Below, piece by piece: positions 1 through 6,608 of a stretch of 9,738 nucleotides of DNA. Source of the DNA: an uncultured Gemmataceae bacterium (lineage in GTDB: Bacteria > Planctomycetota > Planctomycetia > Gemmatales > Gemmataceae); NCBI GenBank assembly GCA_937922175.1, contig CAKZUU010000391.1:1-9738 (forward strand), given 5' to 3'. Position numbers and translations under genes: made by a program. Within the stretch, counting starts at the first letter, position 1, and every line of letters begins with the position of its first letter. The notes beneath the pieces are model-generated. The model was not told the origin of the DNA, searched no databases, and saw nothing but the letters and a program-made list of their open reading frames with translations.

Positions 1-210
1 GCCGATACCATACAAGCCGACGATCATGCCGACGCATTGCCAAACTGAGGGATGGTTCAGACGTTCCATGCCGATTGAATCGAACATGAGATGGGGCCGG
101 GCGATCACGGAGGCGCCCCATCCGAGGTTGTAGATCCCCGCAGCGACGAGGCACCATCGCATCCAGCGGGCGGCGGCAATCACGGGAAGCTGAGGATTTG
201 TCGGTTTCAT
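1..210 (-). CDS. Small integral membrane protein, N-terminal part (cut by window edge)
   Basis: This is the first 70 codons of a gene that runs off the left edge. It starts at the ATG whose complement is at 208-210. Two hydrophobic stretches are visible, about residues 20-38 (WCLVAAGIYNLGWGASVIA) and 55-70 (SVWQCVGMIVGLYGIG and onward), joined by a short loop containing HLMFDSIGM. The patterns YNLxWGA and WQCxGMIVGxYGxG match, from memory, a family of roughly 120-150-residue membrane proteins in cyanobacteria and planctomycetes. Those are often labelled alkyl hydroperoxide reductase, although they show no thioredoxin fold or peroxidatic cysteine; the label should not be trusted. The start lies 13 bp after the stop of the upstream dehydrogenase gene, so the two are very likely one transcript. 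The ribosome site is weak (GGAA close to the ATG). Function unknown. Confidence 0.72.
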   Translation of the reverse strand, partial: MKPTNPQLPVIAAARWMRWCLVAAGIYNLGWGASVIARPHLMFDSIGMERLNHPSVWQCVGMIVGLYGIG

Positions 211-223
211 GATTTCCGAATGA

Positions 224-976
224 TCAGCAGGGCCGAGCGCTGGCCAACCCGCCATCGACGCCGAGCACCTGTCCGGTGATCCAATTTTGTTCGTTTTGAA
301 GCAACCAGTCGATGGCGGAGGCGACGTCGGCGGGTTCGCCAATGCGGCCGAGAGGGTGCATCGCGAGAGAAGCTTTCAGGGCGACCTCGCTACTGGTCAA
401 ACGCGCGGTCAGAGGCGTGCGAACCAAACCAGGGGCCACGCAATTCACACGGATGCCTCGATTCGCGTAGGTGGCTGCGGCGGCGAGAGTCAATCCGATG
501 ACGCCCGCCTTCGCGGCGGCAATGGCCTCGTGGTTTGCCAGGCCGACACGCGCAGCCACCGAGGAAACTAACACAATGCACCCGCCGCTGCTCAACATGA
601 CCCGGGCGGCGGATCGAACCACCGCAAACGCTGTCGTCAGATTGGCCGCCATCGTCGCGTGCCATTCCGCCTCGGTTGTCAGGTGAGCGGCTTTCAACAG
701 CAACGAGCCGGCGCAGTTCACCGCACCATCGAGTCGGCCATAGTGCTGAACCACCCGATCCATGCACCCGTCCACGTCGTCGAGGCAGGTGGCGTCGACC
801 GGCTCGGACCAGGCGTCCAGTTCATCGGCGAGTCGATGCAGCCTCTCCCGCTGCCGTGCCATCAACGCCAGGCGCGCTCCCCTCTTCGCCAGCCGTCGAG
901 CCAGGTTTTCGCCAATCCCTCCTGTCGCTCCGAAAAGGGCGTAGACAGGACCGGGTGTGACTGCCGCTTCCGACAT
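224..976 (-). CDS. SDR-family oxidoreductase, atypical (catalytic Tyr replaced by Ile)
   Basis: This is a classical-length (250 aa) Rossmann-fold short-chain dehydrogenase. Numbered from the ATG at 976, it has the cofactor motif GATGGIG (16-22), the NNAG-like NCAG (87-90), structural Asn112, a Ser pair at 138-139 in VLVSS, Lys156, and the C-terminal PGLVRTPLT and GVDGG patterns. An Arg-rich loop after the second strand (MARQRERL, about 39-46) would suit NADP(H), by inference. The YxxxK motif is broken: spacing from Ser139 and Lys156 puts Ile152 where the catalytic Tyr should be (NHEAIAAAKAG). Classical redox chemistry is therefore doubtful, and it may be a binding or non-canonical member. The reading frame also allows a GTG at 991, but the ATG at 976 has GGAGG eight bases upstream, and that GGAGG overlaps the GTG codon. 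It is followed after 13 bp by a small membrane protein gene. Substrate unknown. Confidence 0.9.
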   Translation of the reverse strand: MSEAAVTPGPVYALFGATGGIGENLARRLAKRGARLALMARQRERLHRLADELDAWSEPVDATCLDDVDGCMDRVVQHYGRLDGAVNCAGSLLLKAAHLTTEAEWHATMAANLTTAFAVVRSAARVMLSSGGCIVLVSSVAARVGLANHEAIAAAKAGVIGLTLAAAATYANRGIRVNCVAPGLVRTPLTARLTSSEVALKASLAMHPLGRIGEPADVASAIDWLLQNEQNWITGQVLGVDGGLASARPC

Positions 977-1135
977 GATGTTTGCCTCCACCCGGAGACA
1001 ACCGGATTCAGGCGAGGAGGTTAACCAGTGTCATGGGCGAACCGTTGATGCGGTGAAGCGAAGGAGAAAGGAGCGAGGCTCTTCGCCAGGCACAGCTGTA
1101 AGCGAGATAAAGAGCAACGACGGAATCGCTGACGC
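977..1135. other. Intergenic gap between the FG-GAP gene and the SDR gene
   Basis: These 159 bp between two minus-strand genes hold the SDR ribosome site at 985-989. I see no convincing terminator hairpin with a T-run and no clear -35/-10 pair. The SDR gene may have its own promoter here that departs from consensus, or it may be read through from the FG-GAP gene. Confidence 0.4.
985..989 (-). promoter_or_regulatory. Shine-Dalgarno site deciding the SDR start
   Basis: The minus strand reads GGAGG here, eight bases before the ATG at 976. Its position rules in favour of 976 over the in-frame GTG at 991, because the site would otherwise lie inside the coding region. Confidence 0.7.
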
Positions 1136-3151
1136 TTATTTCTGCTCAATGCGATGGTATTGCCCCGGCTTGAGGTCGTGCACCACTTGTCGGCGCGGTT
1201 CGCCATGGGGCCATTCGATCGTGAGGGGTCCGATCTTTTGTGCCTGTCCCAAGCCGAAGAGGATGCGCGGATCGTGGGCCGACAGGTAACTGCCTCCGCC
1301 CTTCACGAACCGCACGAGATCTCGGCCATCCACGTTGAGGGTCAGTCGAGCACCGACGGTATCGTGGCGGTCGCGGGCTTTCAACTCGATGCCGATCCAT
1401 CCGTTCTCGGCGGCGGCGACATTTTTGAGGATGCGGACCGGTTCATTGACATGAACAAAGACGAGATCGGTTCGGCCGTCGTTGTCCAAGTCGCCCACGA
1501 CCAAACCACGACCACGATGGTTGTCCTGGAAATAAGAGCCGCCGCGATGCGTGCCATCCCCGAAGATCCGCTGCAAAGCTCCTCGGCCACTCGCCGGCAT
1601 ATTGAGGAACAGAATCGGCCGCTGTTTCAAGTTTTCCCGAGGCGGGTAATAGACGACGTGCCCATTGCTGATGATGATGTCCTCCCATCCGTCATTATCC
1701 ACGTCGACAAACTTGGTGCCGAAGCCAACGTAGTTCGGCCCGATGACGCCCAATCCCGCCGCTGGCGTGCTGAAGGTGAAGGAAAGACGATTGTTGATGA
1801 CAACATTCTTGTACAGGGCGTGGTACTCGCTTTCGTAATTTGTGACGAAGATCGAGGGGCGACCGCAACCGTCGAAATCAGCGGCATCGACCCCCATGCT
1901 GCCGTTGGGTACGCCATTGTGATCTCGGGCGACACCCCAAGCCAGGCTCTTATCCTCAAATCGCATTTGCCCCGGCTTGCTCCGGTTCAGATAGAGGAAG
2001 TTGTCGGTCGTGTCGTTGGCGACGTAGATGTCCGCCTTGCCATCGCCATCGACATCGACCAATAAGACGCCCAGTCCTTTGCCGTAGTCTTTATCGTCTC
2101 GCTGGACCCGCAAGCCGGCCGCTTGCGTCACGTTCTCGAAGGACCCGTCACCACGGTTCCGCCACAAGGCATGGGGGACACTGTCGAACGTCTTCGGGGG
2201 GCAGACATCGTGCGGCACTTTCACCGTGTAGCCGTTGCACGGAGGATGGTTTTTCGCGAACGACCAGTTCACATACTGACACAGATAAAGGTCGGGAAAG
2301 CCATCTCCGTCGAGATCGCCCCAGGCAGCGCTGGTGCTCCAAAAATGCTCCCCGGGCTGATTTGATTCAAGACTGATCTGGTCCGGCCGACGACCCAGAA
2401 GCCCCGCTTTCTCCGTCACGTCGACAAACATCCGACCGCCGCGCCCGTCGGGTTGATTCTGCCAGAGGACGACACGACCATACCCCGTCACCAGCAGATC
2501 GGGGTAGCCATCGAGGTTGTAGTCAGCGACGGCAGCACCGTGGGAGTAAAAGTTCGGTTGCTTGTCCAGGCCGACCTGGTTTGTCACATCCTCGAAGCGG
2601 AAGTTCCCTCGGTTGCGGTACAACTTCCCGGGGTATCCGAAGATTCGCGGCGGTTCCGATCGCCTCTGGCTCGGGATCTTTTCATTGCCTTGCAGAAGTG
2701 CCGCCATATTTTTCGGCTCGTAGTCCTTGACTCCCGGTTGATAATCGCCTCCCCCAGGAAAAAACAGATCGAGCAATCCGTCTTGGTCGTAATCGATCAG
2801 AGCGCCTCCACCGCCCAATGAATCAAGGATCGTAAAGTAATTGGCCGCCTCACCGGTGCGGTACACAAATTCCACCCCGCTCTCCGCGGTTTTGTCCTCA
2901 AACATCGGCGGCCCGTCCGGCACTTTGGGAAATGCGGGGCGCGAAATCGAAGGGGACTCCTCGGCTTCTTCCCGTGGAGAATGGTTGCACCCTGTCCCGA
3001 CGATCAAGACGACGATCAACAAGGTCAGGATGACACCGGCCAACCACCGACAAACGTGGGCGCGATCGGGATGTGCACGATCCGACATGAGGTGGTCCTT
3101 TCCCCCCTTCGACTTCGACAGCCGCGACGCTTGGGGTTCCCCAAGATTCAT
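1136..3151 (-). CDS. CRTAC1-like FG-GAP/VCBS repeat protein with C-terminal ASPIC/UnbV domain, probable lipoprotein
   Basis: The 671-residue product has a hydrophobic segment at about 37-54 (WLAGVILTLLIVVLIVGTG) followed by Cys55, a plausible though imperfect lipobox. It is thus probably exported and lipid-anchored. Seven FG-GAP/VCBS motifs follow, with Ca-binding DxDxDG cores such as DYDQDG (120-125), DLDGDG, DVDGDG, DVDNDG and DLDNDG. The repeats should build a beta-propeller. The fifth is degenerate (DFDGCGRPS). Residues 585-671 are the ASPIC/UnbV domain, ending IEWPHGEPRRQVVHDLKPGQ. The family resembles human cartilage acidic protein 1; its role in planctomycetes is not established, and adhesion or extracellular binding is a guess. 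Two starts compete. ATG 3151 has GAGGAGG five bases upstream. ATG 3088 (residue 22) has AAAGGA seven bases upstream and gives a normal short signal-peptide n-region. The 3088 start fits export better; 3151 has the stronger ribosome site. It is 319 bp from the cytochrome gene, so probably a separate unit. Confidence 0.92.
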   Translation of the reverse strand: MNLGEPQASRLSKSKGGKDHLMSDRAHPDRAHVCRWLAGVILTLLIVVLIVGTGCNHSPREEAEESPSISRPAFPKVPDGPPMFEDKTAESGVEFVYRTGEAANYFTILDSLGGGGALIDYDQDGLLDLFFPGGGDYQPGVKDYEPKNMAALLQGNEKIPSQRRSEPPRIFGYPGKLYRNRGNFRFEDVTNQVGLDKQPNFYSHGAAVADYNLDGYPDLLVTGYGRVVLWQNQPDGRGGRMFVDVTEKAGLLGRRPDQISLESNQPGEHFWSTSAAWGDLDGDGFPDLYLCQYVNWSFAKNHPPCNGYTVKVPHDVCPPKTFDSVPHALWRNRGDGSFENVTQAAGLRVQRDDKDYGKGLGVLLVDVDGDGKADIYVANDTTDNFLYLNRSKPGQMRFEDKSLAWGVARDHNGVPNGSMGVDAADFDGCGRPSIFVTNYESEYHALYKNVVINNRLSFTFSTPAAGLGVIGPNYVGFGTKFVDVDNDGWEDIIISNGHVVYYPPRENLKQRPILFLNMPASGRGALQRIFGDGTHRGGSYFQDNHRGRGLVVGDLDNDGRTDLVFVHVNEPVRILKNVAAAENGWIGIELKARDRHDTVGARLTLNVDGRDLVRFVKGGGSYLSAHDPRILFGLGQAQKIGPLTIEWPHGEPRRQVVHDLKPGQYHRIEQK

Positions 3152-3167
3152 CCAGTCCTCCTCGATG

Positions 3168-3193
3168 CTGGAGCGGCTTGGCGTCCGCTCCAG
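3168..3193 (-). repeat. Perfect 9-bp inverted repeat (hairpin) in the leader of the FG-GAP gene
   Basis: Arms CTGGAGCGG (3168-3176) and CCGCTCCAG (3185-3193) are exact complements around an 8-base spacer. On the minus-strand transcript the hairpin ends four bases before the GAGGAGG ribosome site at 3157-3163. There is no T-run, so it is not an intrinsic terminator. It could be an operator or an RNA structure affecting translation. Confidence 0.5.
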
Positions 3194-3200
3194 TCCTTGT

Positions 3201-3237
3201 TCGTAACTACGAGTCGTGGCGCGTTTTGGCTCGCGCC
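3201..3237 (-). repeat. Two further short inverted repeats upstream of the FG-GAP gene
   Basis: TCGTA/TACGA (3201-3205 and 3208-3212) and GGCGCG/CGCGCC (3218-3223 and 3232-3237) are both perfect. Together with the 3168-3193 hairpin they make three successive stem-loops within 70 bp before the start codon. Confidence 0.35.
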
Positions 3238-3331
3238 TTGCCCGTGTGATTCATCGGCGAGTCGATTTCCTCGCGCACGGAAGACGGCCATGGACGGACC
3301 GCCAGGAACTCGGATTCCAGGCAGCATCTCC

Positions 3332-3351
3332 CGTCATCTTCCAGGATGACG
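3332..3351 (-). terminator. Possible terminator-like hairpin after the cytochrome genes
   Basis: CGTCATC (3332-3338) and GATGACG (3345-3351) pair perfectly around a 6-base loop, about 120 bp past the cytochrome b-cc stop. There is no following T-run, so intrinsic termination is weakly supported. Confidence 0.2.
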
Positions 3352-3470
3352 CTGTCGGGTGACGTGGTCAAGAGAAAGCTCACTGCCCACTCCCAGCATC
3401 TCCAGGCCGGTGGACGGGAGTGACAAATGAGTCGGCGCGTCGGGCGGACCCATTCCTGGCGGCGGTGCCG

Positions 3471-5546
3471 TTAGTCGCTGATGGGATCCCCACCGTGGAC
3501 GATCCGACCGTCTCGACGGAGGAAGCGAATAATCAACTCGCGCTCCAAGTGCGTAAGGGGATTGACCTGATGAGTCCGTTTGACGAATTCCTTTTTCTCG
3601 GCGTCGTCGCCCGCGTTGGCGAGTGCCGACTTGAACGCCTCGCGGAAAGGTTCCTCCAAGACCGACGCCGCGGCGCTGTTGATATCTCGGAACCCGGGCA
3701 TCTGGTTGTTTCTGCCGTACTTCGTCGGATGCTGCGGATTCATGATCATCTCGCGCAACCAACGAGCATCGCCATAACCCGCCAAATCCGGGGCCTCCAG
3801 CTCGTCGAAGGTCTCGGCCCGATACGAGTGGCACTCGGAGCAGTGTCGGTCGAAAGCGCGAAAACCTCGGGCCTGAAGGTCATCGGCTTTTTCCTCCGGC
3901 GGGTCATGTCGGGGGTGCGTGGCCAACCAGGAGGCGATGAGATCGAGTTCTTCGCTGAACTTGGGATCATTGGCGGCTTTCTCCCGTGCCTTGGCCGACC
4001 ACTTGCTCATCTTGCCGCCTTTGAGATGGGTACGGGCAAAATAGCGTGCTCCGTCGGCGTTCAGCAAGAAGTCGTGCAGCCATTCTTTGGATCCCCAGCC
4101 GGTCAAATCCGGCGCCGAGGGATGGTCATTCATGGCTTTGGGTTGGTGCCTCTCTGCCAACGGATCCTCGTGACTGTGGCAGGTAGCGCACTGAGAGCGG
4201 AAGAGTTCCTTGCCCGCGGTCATCGGATCGTTCCGGAGCAGATAGCGTGACCCGATGGCCGGAGTCCCCGCAGCGGCTAGTTGAACCGCCCGGCGAGCGC
4301 GCACTTCGGCATGCTCCAACTCTTTCTGAAAAGCGGAAGCTTTGTCGGCATCGTACCGCTGAGCGGCCACGACTTGTTTCAGGATGGCGTATGGCTGCTT
4401 TTCCAACGTGTCCGGACGCTGGTCCTCGACCCAGGCTTGAACCGTCAGGTAAGCGGCTCCACCCAGCAAAGCAATGACAAACAGAACGGCGGCGAAATGG
4501 CCGACGGGTCGCAGTCGGCCGTACCCCAACCAAGGCAAAACGAACAGAATCAACGCGACCGCCCCGGGAATGACCACGGTACCGATCAACGCCTGATCGC
4601 CCTCAAAATACTTCAGCAGTTGGAACAGAAACAAGAAGTACCACTCCGGGCGAGCGGGATACGGTACATTCGGATCAGCCGGGGCATCGAGATGGGCCCC
4701 CAAGCCGTCTCGTCCCGCATGGGCAATTCGGTCATAAATGCTGCGAGTTGGGGTGGCCCCGTCGGCCTCAAGACCCGGTTCGACCTTGTTTCCCCATCCA
4801 TAAACGACCAGGCCGAGCATGATACCGAAAATCACCAGCCCGACGACCATGTCGCGAAAAGCCTGATCGGGCCAAAACCAACCGGTGCCTTCGGCATTTT
4901 TGGGATGGGTGACGCCATGACGGCGGAAGACCCAAATGTGCGCGATGAGCAAAAGGATGGCGAGTCCCGGCAGAACGGCGACGTGCAGGGCGAAAAAGCG
5001 AGTGAGCGTGTGATTTCCGTAGGAGGGCCCGCCAACGATGATCTTTTGCAGCCACGGTCCGACCCCCGGCAACCCGCCGACGATGTTGGTCGCGACTTGG
5101 GTGGCGTAGAAGCCTTTTTGATCCCATGGCAGCAAATATCCTGTCAAACTCAAGCCGAGGACAACGGCCAACAACCCGAGACCGAGCCACCAGTTGACCT
5201 CTCGGGGTTTCAGGTGGGCGCCAGCGATGACCACTTGCAGCATGTGCAGTCCCATGAGTACGACCATGGTCTGTGAGCCGAAGTGATGCAGCCCCCGAAT
5301 CAGCCAGCCGAAATCCATCTCGTATTGGATGAAATAGACCGAACTCCACGCGGTCGTGTCGCCGGGGCTATAGGATGTCATCAGCAACACGCCGGTGATC
5401 AACTGGAGGCCGAAGACGATCGCCAAGGCACTGCCCCACACGTAGCGCCATTTCGCCCCACCGGGGATCGGCTCCAACAAGAGCGCGTCGATCACACGCC
5501 CCAGACCCGTTCGGTCATTGATCCAATCACGTAGGAATCGAATCAC
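3471..5546 (-). CDS. Cytochrome b (b6-type) fused to a C-terminal diheme cytochrome c region; quinol-oxidising bc complex
   Basis: This is the core membrane subunit of a bc-type complex: it oxidises quinol and passes electrons onward. Residues 1-210 are the cytochrome b N-terminal half. Heme ligands are His87 and His101 in one helix, and His188 and His203 in the other. The 15-residue spacing of the second pair is the cytochrome b6 pattern; bc1-type proteins have 14. Residues 223-372 match the C-terminal half or subunit IV, with the Qo-site motif PEWY at 300-303, preceded by an unusually long loop (about 253-298). After a charged helical linker (about 373-432) come two c-type heme sites, CATCH (453-457) and CSECH (569-573). 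Met513 and Met616 (NQMPGF) are plausible distal ligands. The fused part likely replaces cytochrome c1/f. The start is a GTG at 5546, 43 bp after the Rieske stop, with a weak ribosome site (GAGAGA). The two genes probably form one operon. A petB/qcrB-type symbol would fit only the b part. Confidence 0.95.
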   Translation of the reverse strand: MIRFLRDWINDRTGLGRVIDALLLEPIPGGAKWRYVWGSALAIVFGLQLITGVLLMTSYSPGDTTAWSSVYFIQYEMDFGWLIRGLHHFGSQTMVVLMGLHMLQVVIAGAHLKPREVNWWLGLGLLAVVLGLSLTGYLLPWDQKGFYATQVATNIVGGLPGVGPWLQKIIVGGPSYGNHTLTRFFALHVAVLPGLAILLLIAHIWVFRRHGVTHPKNAEGTGWFWPDQAFRDMVVGLVIFGIMLGLVVYGWGNKVEPGLEADGATPTRSIYDRIAHAGRDGLGAHLDAPADPNVPYPARPEWYFLFLFQLLKYFEGDQALIGTVVIPGAVALILFVLPWLGYGRLRPVGHFAAVLFVIALLGGAAYLTVQAWVEDQRPDTLEKQPYAILKQVVAAQRYDADKASAFQKELEHAEVRARRAVQLAAAGTPAIGSRYLLRNDPMTAGKELFRSQCATCHSHEDPLAERHQPKAMNDHPSAPDLTGWGSKEWLHDFLLNADGARYFARTHLKGGKMSKWSAKAREKAANDPKFSEELDLIASWLATHPRHDPPEEKADDLQARGFRAFDRHCSECHSYRAETFDELEAPDLAGYGDARWLREMIMNPQHPTKYGRNNQMPGFRDINSAAASVLEEPFREAFKSALANAGDDAEKKEFVKRTHQVNPLTHLERELIIRFLRRDGRIVHGGDPISD

Positions 5547-5589
5547 GGCTCGATCTCTCGTCAGGGACGGAAGCCGACGGTCACCCGGA

Positions 5590-6168
5590 TCACCTTCGGG
5601 CCACTTTCGCTTCCTGGTTTTGGATGAATGCTTGGTACTTCACCCACACGATGCGGTCATTCGGGGCGTCGGCAGCGGGGGTGAGACGGACTTCCAACTC
5701 ATCCATGTCACGGGGGGCCGGGTTCCGACGACCCGCGCCGGGATCTGCCCGTTTCCCGTCCAGAGTAAACGTTCCATTGTGGCAGGGACAGACGAAGCGG
5801 TCACCCTCGTGGTTGATTGAGCAACCCAAATGCGGACACGTCACCGTGAAGGCTTTGACGGTGTCACCGCGGCGAATGAGCCATACGCGACCGACGATGT
5901 CGTTGGGGTGAATCGTCCAAACATCGCGGCGAACCTCCTTGATGGTGAGCGCCACCGGCTGACCTTCCTTCAATTCACTCAACTTCGTGACCTGGCGAAA
6001 ATCACCCGCCGGCGTCGGTCGGTTTCGTGGATCCAGCAAGTACAGCAATGCCGGAACGCCGAGCGTTGCCGCAAAGGCCGCCCCTATTCCGTTGGTCAGC
6101 CATTTCAGAAAGCGTCGCCTCCCCGCGTGCTCCGGGGGCGGCAGGGAAGAGTCTTGCCCGTGAGTCAT
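5590..6168 (-). CDS. Rieske [2Fe-2S] protein of a bc-type complex, Tat-exported
   Basis: The 192-residue product carries a twin-arginine-like signal (GRRRFLKWL, 16-24) and one hydrophobic anchor (about 27-45). The soluble domain contains CPHLGC (111-116) and CPCHNGTF (127-134). Family knowledge gives cluster ligands Cys111, His113, Cys127 and His130, and a disulfide Cys116-Cys129. It would shuttle electrons from quinol at the cytochrome b Qo site to the c hemes. Usual high-potential proteins read CPCHGSxY. Here the Ser position is Gly132 and the Tyr position is Phe134, so two hydrogen bonds to the cluster should be lost and the potential lowered, as expected for a menaquinol enzyme (inference). 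The gene is first in the pair with cytochrome b-cc, with a promoter at 6204-6231. Symbols petC or qcrA are used for such genes; I cannot choose between them. The ribosome site in front of the ATG is poor. Confidence 0.95.
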   Translation of the reverse strand: MTHGQDSSLPPPEHAGRRRFLKWLTNGIGAAFAATLGVPALLYLLDPRNRPTPAGDFRQVTKLSELKEGQPVALTIKEVRRDVWTIHPNDIVGRVWLIRRGDTVKAFTVTCPHLGCSINHEGDRFVCPCHNGTFTLDGKRADPGAGRRNPAPRDMDELEVRLTPAADAPNDRIVWVKYQAFIQNQEAKVARR

Positions 6169-6608
6169 GGAGAAGTCTCGCGAAAAAAGCGGCAGGGAGG
6201 GATATCATAGAGTTTTGTCGGCGACGGTCAACGAACGGCAGCAGTCCCTCGTCATTCCGATCCAAATTGGGCAGGTCCCCATCCACCGCCAGGCCCATGC
6301 TGACTTTCACCGGAAATCCATTTGACCCCCGCGGAACAAGAACCTATCATGCCGCTGAGTTCGTATTTTCCGTTCGTTGAAGGTCGGTCGTCAAGGCGAG
6401 CGAGCGCGTGGCAAGATTCAACCGCAGGTCCCACACCTCCGTGGAGGACTCTCATCCGTACGAGTTGGCGTTGCTGCTTCAAATCGCGTCCCAAATGAAC
6501 CGAATCGGCGAGAATGGAAGGACTGGCCGTCCGTATAACGGTATGCTCGTTGCCCTCGGAGCCGGGATCGGGTGGGAGACACCATGATCGACGGTTGGCT
6601 GCATCTAT
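6169..6608. other. Divergent intergenic region, Rieske operon versus desaturase gene
   Basis: These 440 bp separate divergent genes. The left side holds the Rieske promoter (6204-6231). A CCTCC/GGAGG inverted repeat with a 2-base gap lies at 6436-6447. A TATAAC at 6534-6539, inside a CCGT-ATA-ACGG palindrome, could be a -10 box for the plus-strand gene, but no matching -35 is visible. No coding sequence here is convincing. Confidence 0.5.
6204..6231 (-). promoter_or_regulatory. Sigma70-like promoter for the Rieske/cytochrome b-cc operon
   Basis: The minus strand has TTGACC (6226-6231), a 16-base spacer, then TATGAT (6204-6209); each box matches five of six consensus bases. Transcription would begin near 6197, leaving a leader of roughly 30 bases before the ATG at 6168. 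Confidence 0.55.

Larger units (their letters stand above)
3152..3470. other. Intergenic region between cytochrome b-cc and FG-GAP genes
   Basis: These 319 bp carry no supported gene. The part next to the FG-GAP gene holds the ribosome site at 3157-3163 and the three inverted repeats at 3168-3237. Nearer the cytochrome gene is a 7-bp hairpin at 3332-3351. No convincing -35/-10 pair was found on the minus strand. Confidence 0.5.

Noticed and set aside
977..991. GTG at 991 as the dehydrogenase start
   Set aside because: The GGAGG ribosome site overlaps this codon and is placed correctly for the ATG at 976.
1154..2065. A 303-codon plus-strand open frame opposite the FG-GAP gene
   Set aside because: Its many Asp/Val/Ile repeats are the antisense image of the DxDxDG calcium motifs; no independent coding evidence.
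4281..5276. A 331-codon plus-strand open frame opposite cytochrome b
   Set aside because: It is antisense to a clearly conserved cytochrome b; the product is Gln/Asp/Arg-rich with no domain and is explained by codon bias in the real gene.
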